A stretch of DNA of 64,000 bases, taken from assembly GCF_003337485.1 (NCBI RefSeq), contig NZ_QPJJ01000006.1:124001-188000 (forward strand), in the 5' to 3' direction. Shown in pieces: positions 34,787 through 46,162 of the stretch (its first letter is position 1; each line of letters begins with the position of its first letter). The stretch is from Saliterribacillus persicus. GTDB taxonomy: Bacteria; Bacillota; Bacilli; Bacillales; Amphibacillaceae. Both the position numbers and the translations under genes were made by a program. The notes beneath the pieces were generated by a model. The model was not told where the DNA came from and did not search any database. It was given only the letters and a program-made list of their open reading frames with translations.

Positions 34787-36499
34787 ATGGCTTTTGACGG
34801 ATTATTAACACGAGCAATTGTAGAAGAATTAAGTACTACCTTATCTTCTGCGAGAATCATAAAAATATATCAACCAACAGAATTAGAATTGGTTCTTTCA
34901 ATAAGGCGACAAGGGAAAAACCACACACTATTGTTATCAGCACATCCAAACTATGCACGAATTCATTTAACCAAGGATCAGTATCAAAACCCAAAAGAAC
35001 CATCAATGTTTTGTATGTTGCTCCGAAAACATATAAGTGGTAGCTTTATCGAATCTATTGAACAGATCGAAAATGAAAGAATTATCCACATCCATATTAA
35101 GAGCACAAACGAGATAGGTGACACAACCTACAAAACAATAGCAATAGAAATAATGGGCAAGCATAGTAATATTATTTTAATAGACAAAGAAAGAAAGATG
35201 ATATTAGATAGTATTAAACATATTTCGCTTTCTCAAAGTAGGATGAGACCTGTATTACCTGGCCAGCTTTATCAGCTTCCACCAGATCAAGAAAAAGTAA
35301 ATCCACTGACAGTTGATGGTGAAAACTTTTTAAAGAAGATTGACTTTAATGCGGGTAAAATTGATCGCCAAATGTTACAAGCATTTATGGGATTCTCACC
35401 GTTAATAGCAAGAGAAATTGTTTATCATGCTCAGCTGGGTAATAGTGAAAGCTATAAAGATGCTTTCCTTGAACTTAAAGAGAAAATGCTATTGCATCAA
35501 TATTCTCCTGTTATTTATGAAGAAAATTCCATTTATTACATTACAGAATTATCTCATGTGAAAGAAAATGGAAAACAATATGAGAGTGTAAATGAAATGC
35601 TTGATCAATTTTTCTCTGGCAAGGCTGAAAGAGACAGGGTTAAACAAAAAGCTGGCGATTTATTCCGCTTATTAAAAAATGAATTAAATAAAAATGAACG
35701 TAAAATTGTAAAGCTGAAGAAAACATTAAAAGATGCTGATAAAGCGTCGAATTTTCAAAAGAAAGGGGAACTTCTAACCGCTAATATGCACCTAGTAAAA
35801 TTAGGTGACAAATCAGTAACGGTTACTGACTATTACGATGAAGACCAAAAAGAGTTAGAAATAAAATTGAACGAGCGGAAGACACCGAGTGAAAATGCTC
35901 AATCATTTTTTAAAAAATATCAAAAATTAAAAAACTCTAAAGTAATGGTTGAAAACGAGCTGAAGAAAACAGCAAAAGAAGTAAATTATTTAAATGAGCT
36001 CGTGCAACAAATGGATGACGCTAGAGAACAGGATATAGAAGAAATTAGAGAAGAACTGCAAGATCAAGGATACATTAAGAAGAAGTTTACAAAGGCTAAA
36101 AAGAATAAAAAGGTCCATAAACCTGAACCTGAAAAATTTTATGCATCTGATGGAACGTTATTGTTAGTTGGTAAAAATAATAGACAAAATGAATATGTTA
36201 CTAACCGTCTTGGGCACAAGAGCGACATCTGGTTACACACAAAAGATATACCAGGCTCACATGTTGTTATTAAATCTAATGATCCTTCAGAGGAAACTTT
36301 AATCGAAGCTGCTAATTTGGCAGCATTTTATAGTAAATCAAAGAATTCATCAACCGTACCTGTTGACTATACACAAATTAAACATGTTAAAAAGCCTTCA
36401 GGAGCTAAACCAGGTTTTGTAACTTATGACAATCAGAAAACTATTTTTGTGACACCTGATAAAAATTTAATTAAAAAGCTAAAAGAAGAACCTTCCTAG
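34787..36499 (+). CDS. rqcH: Ribosome quality control protein RqcH (YloA)
   Basis: RqcH binds stalled 50S-peptidyl-tRNA complexes and recruits tRNA-Ala to add an alanine degron tail. The 570-aa protein has NFACT-N (~1-200), two helix-hairpin-helix motifs (~175-240), a long coiled coil (~275-430) and NFACT-R (from ~440, with NRLGHKSDIWLHTKDIPGSH). The ATG at 34787 has GTTGAGGTGA upstream, and an 11-codon extension is rejected. The DR motif of the NFACT-N domain reads Glu97-Arg98 rather than Asp-Arg. It is one of three plus-strand genes. Confidence 0.95.
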   Translation: MAFDGLLTRAIVEELSTTLSSARIIKIYQPTELELVLSIRRQGKNHTLLLSAHPNYARIHLTKDQYQNPKEPSMFCMLLRKHISGSFIESIEQIENERIIHIHIKSTNEIGDTTYKTIAIEIMGKHSNIILIDKERKMILDSIKHISLSQSRMRPVLPGQLYQLPPDQEKVNPLTVDGENFLKKIDFNAGKIDRQMLQAFMGFSPLIAREIVYHAQLGNSESYKDAFLELKEKMLLHQYSPVIYEENSIYYITELSHVKENGKQYESVNEMLDQFFSGKAERDRVKQKAGDLFRLLKNELNKNERKIVKLKKTLKDADKASNFQKKGELLTANMHLVKLGDKSVTVTDYYDEDQKELEIKLNERKTPSENAQSFFKKYQKLKNSKVMVENELKKTAKEVNYLNELVQQMDDAREQDIEEIREELQDQGYIKKKFTKAKKNKKVHKPEPEKFYASDGTLLLVGKNNRQNEYVTNRLGHKSDIWLHTKDIPGSHVVIKSNDPSEETLIEAANLAAFYSKSKNSSTVPVDYTQIKHVKKPSGAKPGFVTYDNQKTIFVTPDKNLIKKLKEEPS

Positions 36500-36515
36500 T
36501 TCTTCTTTTAGCTTT
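36475..36515 (+). terminator. Intrinsic terminator containing the rqcH stop
   Basis: A perfect 16-bp stem (36475-36490 with 36500-36515) encloses a 9-base loop that holds the rqcH stop codon, followed by TATTTT. It begins inside the coding sequence. Confidence 0.8.
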
Positions 36516-36556
36516 ATTTTAAGTATATAACATTCGTTTTTAGACATTTAATAAGA

Positions 36557-36587
36557 ACGCATCCGCTAAAAAAGATAGCGAATGCGT
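36557..36587. repeat. Stem-loop downstream of rqcH and pyrE
   Basis: A 12-bp stem with one mismatch (ACGCATCCGCTA with TAGCGAATGCGT) lies between two convergent genes. Neither strand has a clear T-run, so termination of the pyr operon here is only possible. Confidence 0.45.
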
Positions 36588-36684
36588 GAATATTAAACCA
36601 TTATCCTATCAATAGCTAAAAAGTAACAATAACTATGAAAAAAATAGCGAAATATTATATTTTCTGCGGTTGCCCGGGAAATAT

Positions 36685-37308
36685 TTACTCATTTCCTAGG
36701 TTATTTCTCCAATTCAATAATTCTTCTTTCTTTGATTCAGTTATTTCTTGCTTATTATATAAAAGATCTATAAGCATATCAAAGTCAGCCAAAGATTCAA
36801 ATAACAAATCATTCTTATTAAAACCTTGATTTGCTTTCTCTAAACCGTAGCTAAAAATAGAACTTACCGCGATCACTTCTGCACCTTGCTCTCTTAAAGC
36901 TAGAGCACTATTTATAGAAGAACCGCCAGTTGAAATTAAATCCTCAATAACAACTACCTTATCTCCCTTTTTTATATGGCCTTCTATTTGATTTTCTTTC
37001 CCATGACCTTTTGGTTTATCTCTTACATAAACCATCGGAAGATTAAGTCGATCTGCAAGCCACGCTGCATGAGGGATACCTGCTGTTGCACAACCAGCTA
37101 TTACATCCGGCTTCCAATTCTTTTCTTCTAGTAATATTTCAAATTGATCAACTATTTTATTTCTTACAGACGGATAGGACATTGTTAACCGATTATCGCA
37201 ATAAATCGGAGACTTTATCCCTGACGTCCATAAAAAGTAATCATCTGTTTTTAACTGTACCGCTTTAATTTTGATAAGGTCTTCTACTAAAGTAGAGCCG
37301 TTACGCAT
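36685..37308 (-). CDS. pyrE: Orotate phosphoribosyltransferase PyrE
   Basis: PyrE joins orotate and PRPP to make OMP. The 207-aa type I phosphoribosyltransferase has FLWTSGIKSPIYCDNR, the flexible loop VRDKPKGHGKENQIEG, and the PRPP motif VVVIEDLISTGGSS. It is the last pyr gene. The ATG lies inside the 3' end of pyrF (8-base overlap). In B. subtilis the cysH operon follows; here the convergent rqcH does. Confidence 0.97.
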   Translation of the reverse strand: MRNGSTLVEDLIKIKAVQLKTDDYFLWTSGIKSPIYCDNRLTMSYPSVRNKIVDQFEILLEEKNWKPDVIAGCATAGIPHAAWLADRLNLPMVYVRDKPKGHGKENQIEGHIKKGDKVVVIEDLISTGGSSINSALALREQGAEVIAVSSIFSYGLEKANQGFNKNDLLFESLADFDMLIDLLYNKQEITESKKEELLNWRNNLGNE

Positions 37309-38008
37309 GATTCCACTCCTCTATTACTTTCTCATAAGCTATTTTAGGATTTTCTGCTTGGGTAACGCTTCTTCCAATTACTAAGAAATCGCAGCCATTT
37401 TGCTTAGCAAAAGAAGGCGTTGCTACTCTTTTTTGATCATTATTATCAGATTCCACTAATCGAATTCCAGGAGTAATCGTTAAGAAATCTTTTCCACATG
37501 CTTCTTTAATCATTTGTGCTTCATATGCGGAGCAAACTACTCCATCTGCTCCACTATATTTTGTTAACTTTGCCAAACGAACAACTGCCTCTGAAACGGA
37601 TTCTTGTATATTTAATTCATCATGTAAACAAGATTCATCCATGGAAGTTAAAACGGTAACCCCAATAAGTTTAGGCTTTTTTTTCAAAGATGTATTAGAT
37701 AAAAGGCCTTCTTTCGCTGCTTTTATCATTTCCTGACCGCCACTGGCATGGACATTCACTACATCGATATCCAAACTTGAAAGATTCGCCATAGCTTTTC
37801 TTACTGTCGTTGGTATATCATGAAGCTTTAAATCTAAGAAAATAGGATGATCATTTTTTCGCAACCATTCAATGATTTTCGGTCCTTCTCGGTAAAATAA
37901 TTCCATACCTACTTTAACAGGAATACCGTGAAAATCATTTCTTTTAATGAATTGTTGTACTTCCTCTAATGTTTTGAAATCAAGCGCAAGATAAAATGGT
38001 TGCTTCAT
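37301..38008 (-). CDS. pyrF: Orotidine 5'-phosphate decarboxylase PyrF
   Basis: PyrF decarboxylates OMP to UMP. The 235-aa TIM barrel begins MKQPFYLALDF and carries the catalytic DLKLHDIPTTV tetrad (Lys-Asp-Lys-Asp, the last Asp from the partner), PGIR and VIGRSVTQA. The chosen ATG lies one base after the pyrD stop with GGAAAGGGG upstream; a 15-codon longer frame lacks an SD. It overlaps pyrE by eight bases. Confidence 0.97.
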   Translation of the reverse strand: MKQPFYLALDFKTLEEVQQFIKRNDFHGIPVKVGMELFYREGPKIIEWLRKNDHPIFLDLKLHDIPTTVRKAMANLSSLDIDVVNVHASGGQEMIKAAKEGLLSNTSLKKKPKLIGVTVLTSMDESCLHDELNIQESVSEAVVRLAKLTKYSGADGVVCSAYEAQMIKEACGKDFLTITPGIRLVESDNNDQKRVATPSFAKQNGCDFLVIGRSVTQAENPKIAYEKVIEEWNHA

Positions 38009-38009
38009 T

Positions 38010-39669
<1,660 letters not shown>

Positions 39670-39673
<4 letters not shown>

Positions 39674-42600
39674 CGAACAACAGCCTTTCCTTCTACAGCA
39701 GGTCTTGCTGTAAATGTAGTAGAATCAATTACGTTAACAATTGCTTCAGCAGTGTCTAAACTAGTTAAACATGCAATTCCATGCTCTACTGCTTCTCTAC
39801 GAATTCTGAAACCATCTGATCTTGGTTTTTTACCGGAGGTTAACGTATTAACAACAAATTGAACCTCCCCATTTTCTATGATTGAAAGCACGGTAGTTCC
39901 TGTTGCATCAATTTTTCCAACTGTGGTTACTTCTATTCCTCTTTCACTTAAATAACTAGCTGTTCCTTTTGTAGCAAATAAGCGGAAACCTAAATCATAG
40001 AATTTTTTAGCAATTTCATACGCTTCTTCTTTATCTTTATCAGCAACGGTTAATAAAACTGATCCTTCCATCGGGATTTGTAATCCAGATGCTGTTAACC
40101 CTTTATAAAGTGCTTTATCTAAATTTCTATCTCGTCCTATTGCTTCTCCTGTTGATTTCATTTCAGGCCCTAACATAATATCAACACTTCTTAGTTTTGC
40201 AAAAGAAAATACTGGTACTTTTACCGAAACTGTTTTAGGCTCAGGTAATACGCCATCTTCATAACCCATTTCTCTTAAAGACTCACCCATAATTGCTCTA
40301 GTTGCAATGTTTGCCATTGTTACACCGGTAATCTTACTTAAAAATGGAATGGTTCTACTTGCTCTTGGATTTACTTCAAGTACATAAACTTCACCACGGT
40401 GTACAACAAATTGAATATTGATTAACCCTTTTACTTTTAATTTTTTTGCAATTTTAATTGTAACATCCACACATTTTTGTTTAATTTCATCAGAAAGTCT
40501 TTGACTAGGGTAAACTGCGATGGAATCCCCTGAATGGACTCCTGCCCTTTCAATGTGCTCCATAATTCCAGGAATGATGGTTGTATCACCGTCACTGATT
40601 GCATCAACCTCAACTTCAATACCAGTTAAATATTTATCGATAAGGACTGGATGCTTATGTTTAATATGGGTTGTTTTAGCAAGATAACTTTCTAATTCTT
40701 CTTCGTTATAAACAATTTCCATCTGACTACCACCAATTACATAAGAAGGTCTAACTAAGACTGGATATCCAATATTGGTAGCTGCTTCTTTAGCCTGGTC
40801 TAATTGCTTAACGCTTTTCCCTTGTGGCTGAGCAATGTCTAAATCCTTTAATAATTTTTCAAATTTATCGCGATCTTCTGCAGCATCGATTGCTTCTAGT
40901 GGAGTTCCTAAAATTTGGACGCCTCTTCTTTCCAATCCTTCCGCTAAATTAATTGCAGTTTGTCCGCCAAATTGAACGATTACTCCAACTGGTTGTTCTA
41001 GTTCGATCACATGCATAACATCTTCTAATGTTAAAGGTTCAAAGTATAATTTATCTGAAACACTAAAGTCAGTGGACACAGTTTCCGGATTACTATTCAT
41101 AATAATAGCTTCATAACCCGCTTCTTTTAAAGCTAGCACAGAATGAACTGTCGCATAATCAAATTCGATACCTTGGCCAATACGGATAGGTCCAGAGCCA
41201 ACAACAAGCACTTTTTCACGATCAGATGCAATTGATTCATTTTCTTCTTCATAAGAACTATAAAAATAAGGTGTTTCAGATTCAAACTCAGCAGCACACG
41301 TATCTACCATCTTGTATACTGGTTGAATTCCATTATCTTTTCTTAAATTATATACATCATCCACACTTACTTTCCACATTCTAGCAATTTGCGTGTCCGA
41401 AAGTCCTAGCTTTTTAGCTTGCAGTAATATATCTAAATCTTGCACATTATTTTCTAAGGTAGTCTCAAACGTAATAATACGATGAATTTTTTCTAAAAAG
41501 AATCGATCAATTTTAGTGAGTTGGTAAATATCTTCCACAGTCATCCCTTGTCTGAAGCTTTCACCAATGACATAAATTCTTTCATCATCCGGTTTCTTTA
41601 GTCTTTCTCGTAACGTGTCTTCACTTACACCAACTAAGTTATCTAAATAATAATCTTCACCACTTATATCTAGTGATCGGATCCCTTTTAACAATGCCTC
41701 TTCAATATTTCTACCGATTGCCATCACTTCACCAGTTGCTTTCATTTGCGTACCTAAATAGCGATTTCCTAGTGTGAATTTATCGAACGGGAATCTTGGA
41801 AATTTAGATACAACATAATCCAACGCTGGTTCATAACACGCATACGTAGTTCCAGTTATAGGATTGATTATTTCATCTAAAGTTAAACCAATTGCAATTT
41901 TCGCTGCTATTTTCGCAATAGGATAACCTGTTGCTTTTGATGCAAGAGCTGAAGATCTACTAACTCTTGGGTTCACTTCAATAATGTAATAATCAAAGCT
42001 ATGTGGATGAAGAGCTAACTGTACGTTACATCCACCTTCAATTTTTAACGCGCGAATTATTTTTAATGATGCAGTTCTTAGCATTTGGTATTCACGGTCA
42101 CTCAATGTCTGTGATGGAGCGACTACAATCGAATCACCTGTGTGAATACCTACTGGATCAATATTTTCCATGTTACATACTACTATTGCTTGATCATTTT
42201 TATCTCGCATTACTTCATATTCAATTTCTTTATAGCCAGCAATATTATTTTCAATTAAACACTGGTTTACCGGCGAAAGATATAGTCCATTTCTTGTTAT
42301 CTCTTTTAATTCTGCTTCATCGTAGCACATACCGCCACCAGTTCCACCAAGCGTATAAGCAGGTCTTACAATTAATGGGAAGCCGATTTCTTTAGAAAAA
42401 TCTACAGCTTGATCGACGTTGGTAACAATCACACTTTCAGGAACTGGCTCATTTATCTCATGCATTAAATTTCTGAATTTTTCTCGATCCTCAGCTTGTT
42501 GAATAGCATCAAGGGGAGTTCCAAGTAATTCAATGCCATACGTTTCTAAAATTCCTGTTGCGTCAATTTCTACTGCTAAATTCAGTCCAGTTTGCCCACC

Positions 42601-42870
42601 TAAAGTAGGTAATATCGCATCTGGTTGTTCTTTTCTAATAATTTTACTCAAAAATTCTACAGTTAAAGGCTCCATGTATACAGTATCAGCAACAGTATGA
42701 TCCGTCATAATCGTTGCAGGGTTTGAATTGACTAAGATAACCTTATAACCTTCCTCTTTAAGGGATTGACATGCCTGTGTTCCAGAATAATCAAATTCTG
42801 CAGCTTGTCCAATAACAATAGGTCCGGAACCAATTACTAGAATTTTTTCAAGATCGGTGCGTTTTGGCAT
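39670..42870 (-). CDS. carB: Carbamoyl-phosphate synthase large subunit (PyrAB/CarB)
   Basis: CarB makes carbamoyl phosphate from bicarbonate, ATP and ammonia delivered by CarA. The 1066-aa protein is two homologous ATP-grasp halves. The first begins [20 protein letters not shown] and the second [20 protein letters not shown] near residue 555. An oligomerisation region joins them, and an MGS-like allosteric domain ends the protein (~930-1066). It starts on the last base of the carA stop (TAATG). It serves pyrimidine synthesis and is subject to PyrR attenuation. Confidence 0.97.
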
Positions 42871-43961
42871 TACAATACCTCCTGTTTAGATACTTTATGT
42901 GCTCTTACATTTTGTAAAAATTGATCAAATAAATAATTTGTATCATCTGGCCCTGGTGAGCTTTCCGGGTGATATTGAACGGAGAAAGCAGCGTATTTTT
43001 TGTGTCTTACACCTTCAACCGTTTTATCATTCAAGGCAACCTGGGTTAATTCAAGATCAGTATCCTTAATTGATGATTCTGTAACAGCATAACCATGATT
43101 TTGTGAGGTTAAATACGTTCTTTTCGTATCAAAATCATAAACTGGATGATTGGAACCACGATGTCCGAATTTAAGCTTTGATGTATCAGCCCCACAAGCT
43201 AATGCAAGAAGCTGATGTCCTAAGCAAATACCGAATAACGGAACAGTCTCAATCACTTCACTGATCATCTCTATTGCTTGCGGTACACTTTTTGGATTAC
43301 CTGGACCATTTGTCAGCATAATACCATCTGGTTTTAATCTTAAAATTTGTTGTGCATCGTAATCATGTGGAACAACTGTTACATGACAATTCCTTTTACT
43401 TAATTCTCTTAAAATACCATGCTTCATTCCGAAATCAACAAGCACAATTCGAAATCCTCTTCCTGGAGCTACATATGGTTTAACGGTTGACACTCGTTCT
43501 ACTTGATTCGTTAAAAGTGGTGTATTTTCAATTTTTTGAAGAGCCCCTTCTTCACCTTCTCCAGCATCTGTTAATATACCTCTCATTGTTCCGTGTTTTC
43601 TTAAAATCTTTGTCAATTTACGCGTATCTATATCTGAAATACCCGGAATATCATTTGCAATAAGGAATTCATCTAGGCTCTCATCACTTCTAAAATTTGA
43701 TGGTGTATCACAAGCCTCTTTTACCACAAAACCAAAAATGGAAGGATTAATTGTTTCAAAATCATCTCGATTTATTCCGTAATTCCCAATTAATGGATAT
43801 GTCATAGTGACGATCTGACCACAATAAGAAGGATCTGAAAGGGTCTCCTGATAACCTGTCATCCCGGTATTAAAAACTACTTCCCCAACCTTCCCTACGG
43901 GTGAACCAAACGCTTTACCATGAAAAACTGTACCATCTTCTAGAATTAGTTTTCTTTCCAT
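42870..43961 (-). CDS. carA: Carbamoyl-phosphate synthase small subunit (PyrAA/CarA)
   Basis: CarA is the glutaminase that feeds ammonia to CarB. The N-terminal CPSase domain has [14 protein letters not shown] and [16 protein letters not shown]. The C-terminal class I amidotransferase has the nucleophile Cys in [15 protein letters not shown] and the His-Glu pair in [10 protein letters not shown]. The 363-aa length is normal. It begins directly after the pyrC stop and shares a base with carB. Confidence 0.97.
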   Translation of the reverse strand: MERKLILEDGTVFHGKAFGSPVGKVGEVVFNTGMTGYQETLSDPSYCGQIVTMTYPLIGNYGINRDDFETINPSIFGFVVKEACDTPSNFRSDESLDEFLIANDIPGISDIDTRKLTKILRKHGTMRGILTDAGEGEEGALQKIENTPLLTNQVERVSTVKPYVAPGRGFRIVLVDFGMKHGILRELSKRNCHVTVVPHDYDAQQILRLKPDGIMLTNGPGNPKSVPQAIEMISEVIETVPLFGICLGHQLLALACGADTSKLKFGHRGSNHPVYDFDTKRTYLTSQNHGYAVTESSIKDTDLELTQVALNDKTVEGVRHKKYAAFSVQYHPESSPGPDDTNYLFDQFLQNVRAHKVSKQEVL

Positions 43962-45239
43962 TTATTTTTCCCCCTCATAAACAAGTGTGCCATTATAAAT
44001 TGTTTTAATAGGTTTACCTATTACCAGTTGATTATCAAAAGGCGTATTTTTACCTAGTGAAACAAATTCTTGTTTATTAATTTTGTGTTCTGAATCTAAA
44101 TTTAATACAGTAAGGTCTGCTTTTTGACCTTCTTCTAATTTACCATACGGTAAGTTAAACACCTTGGCAGGCTTTATAGTCATCCAATCGATTAACTGTT
44201 GTAAGGTAAAGATTTCTTTTTTTACAAAGTGTGTGTGTAGTAAAGAAAAAGCTGTCTCGAATCCAACTATTCCAAAAGGAGCTACCTTCATTCCTTGTGC
44301 TTTTTCCTCTTCTGTATGTGGTGCATGATCCGTAGCTATAAAATCAATGGTTCCATCAAGTAACCCTTCTATTAAAGCATCTTTATCTTGTTGTGAACGC
44401 AATGGTGGATTCATTTTTAAGTTAGCATCATCTTCTGTAATGGCTGTTTCATCCAATAACAAATGATGTGGTGTAACTTCTGCTGTTACCTTTATTCCTG
44501 CTTTTTTTGCATCTCTAATCACACGAACCGACTCTTTTGTACTTACATGACAAACATGATAATGACAGCCAGTTGCTTCTGCTAAAAGCACATCTCTAGC
44601 AATTTGGACAGATTCACAGATATTAGGTATTCCTGGTAAGCCTAGTTCCTTACTAACTTTCCCCTCATGCATCACACCTCCGTGAATAAGTGTATTTTCT
44701 TCACAGTGTGCGACAATAGGCATATTAATATCGCTAGCCTTCTGCATTGCTTGTAACATCATATCTGCAGACTGAACCCCTACACCATCATCCGTAAACG
44801 CAAAAGCTCCACTTTCTTTTAGTTTAGGCATGTCCGTTAACGTATCGCCTAACAATCTTTGCGTGATCGAAGCATATGGCAAGACGCGAATGACTGCATT
44901 TTTTTCTATTAAATGATTTATTTTCTCCAGTACTTCTACGCTATCTGGTGTTGGTCTTGTATTAGGCATGGCACAAACAGTAGTATAGCCACCTCTTGCT
45001 GCTGAGCTAGTTCCTGTTTCAATTGTTTCCTTTGCTTCTCCACCAGGTTCGCGTAGGTGAACATGTACGTCCACAAATCCGGGAACAACTAATTGTTGCT
45101 CACAATCTATTATATTTGCAGACTTTTCTTCAATCTTTTCTGCTATTTTGACAATTTCATCATCGATAATTAAAATTTCACAGGGTATCTTTTCATTATT
45201 GCCCGATAATCGCATTGCGTTTGTTAAAATGGTTTTCAT
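43962..45239 (-). CDS. pyrC: Dihydroorotase PyrC
   Basis: PyrC cyclises carbamoyl aspartate to dihydroorotate. The 425-aa metal-dependent amidohydrolase has the metal site DVHVHLREPG, MPNTRPTPDS, IVAHCEENTL, YHVCHVSTKESV and the catalytic Asp in ATDHAPHTEEEK. The ATG follows AGGGGGA. It starts 44 bases inside pyrB, an unusually long overlap in a different frame. A 19-codon longer frame would deepen that overlap and lacks an SD. Confidence 0.96.
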   Translation of the reverse strand: MKTILTNAMRLSGNNEKIPCEILIIDDEIVKIAEKIEEKSANIIDCEQQLVVPGFVDVHVHLREPGGEAKETIETGTSSAARGGYTTVCAMPNTRPTPDSVEVLEKINHLIEKNAVIRVLPYASITQRLLGDTLTDMPKLKESGAFAFTDDGVGVQSADMMLQAMQKASDINMPIVAHCEENTLIHGGVMHEGKVSKELGLPGIPNICESVQIARDVLLAEATGCHYHVCHVSTKESVRVIRDAKKAGIKVTAEVTPHHLLLDETAITEDDANLKMNPPLRSQQDKDALIEGLLDGTIDFIATDHAPHTEEEKAQGMKVAPFGIVGFETAFSLLHTHFVKKEIFTLQQLIDWMTIKPAKVFNLPYGKLEEGQKADLTVLNLDSEHKINKQEFVSLGKNTPFDNQLVIGKPIKTIYNGTLVYEGEK

Positions 45240-46128
45240 TATATTTTCCCCCTTGTTCAAGTAGCGATGAAATAACTGCCATTCTCGCAGCAACACCGTT
45301 TTTCATTTGTTTAAATATCCTAGATTTTTCGCACTCTACAAGAGCACTATCAATTTCAACTCCTCGGTTTACCGGAGCAGGATGCATAATAATTGCATGG
45401 TCCTTCATTTTCTTTTCTCTTTCTAATGTTAAACCATATTCTTTTAAATAAGAAGATGTGTGCATAAGTGTTTTTTGATCATGCCTTTCGTGTTGAATAC
45501 GAAGCAACATTACCACATCACAAGTTTCAACTGCCTCATCTATGCTTAGATACGGAAAAGGTAAGGATTCATCCTTCCAATCATCCATGGAACATAATAC
45601 AACATTTGCACCCAATTTATTTAATGCTATCGCATTGGACCTAGCTACTCTACTATGTTTTACGTCACCTACAATTGCAATTTTAAGTCCAGATAATCGT
45701 TGGAATTCTTGATATATAGTGACTAGATCTAGAAGACTCTGTGTAGGATGCTCACCAGTGCCATCACCAGCATTGATGACAGGAATAGATAATTGATCAG
45801 CTAACTGTTTTGCAACGTTTTCTGCAGGATGTCTGATGACTATGAATGAAGCACCGATAGACTCAAAGGTTCTAGCAGTATCATATAAACTCTCGCCTTT
45901 TTTCACACTTGATTGATCACTCATAAAATCCAATACTTCTATTCCTAATTTTTTTTGAGCCACAATAAAACTCATTTTAGTTCTAGTGCTCGGTTCATAA
46001 AAAAGATTAGCACCAAAGTATTGTTCTTTTAAAGGCTTCATTCCTGATTTCGAAATACCATCAGCTTTTTTTACCAGTTGTAATAATTCATATTCAGACA
46101 GTTGTTGCATTGAAACAAAGTGATTCAT
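45196..46128 (-). CDS. pyrB: Aspartate carbamoyltransferase PyrB
   Basis: PyrB joins carbamoyl phosphate and aspartate. The 310-aa protein has the carbamoyl-phosphate motif EPSTRTKMSF, GDGTGEHPTQSLLD, and HPAPVNRGVEID. The C-terminus is extended beyond EKSRIFKQMKNGVAARMAVI and runs over the pyrC start. Three ATGs cluster at the beginning; the last has AGGAGG with a six-base spacer. Only 34 bases separate it from pyrP, so there is no room for the attenuator found here in B. subtilis. Confidence 0.96.
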   Translation of the reverse strand: MNHFVSMQQLSEYELLQLVKKADGISKSGMKPLKEQYFGANLFYEPSTRTKMSFIVAQKKLGIEVLDFMSDQSSVKKGESLYDTARTFESIGASFIVIRHPAENVAKQLADQLSIPVINAGDGTGEHPTQSLLDLVTIYQEFQRLSGLKIAIVGDVKHSRVARSNAIALNKLGANVVLCSMDDWKDESLPFPYLSIDEAVETCDVVMLLRIQHERHDQKTLMHTSSYLKEYGLTLEREKKMKDHAIIMHPAPVNRGVEIDSALVECEKSRIFKQMKNGVAARMAVISSLLEQGGKYNENHFNKRNAIIGQ

Positions 46129-46162
46129 ATTCATCCTCCTATGCATCAATTTACTTGATATT

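Noticed and set aside
36557-36587. Stem-loop considered as the pyrE terminator
   Set aside because: The stem is sound, but neither strand has a T-run, so it is listed only as a repeat.
42003-42395. 130-codon plus-strand frame inside carB
   Set aside because: Lies entirely antisense to a strongly conserved region of carB and has no family features.
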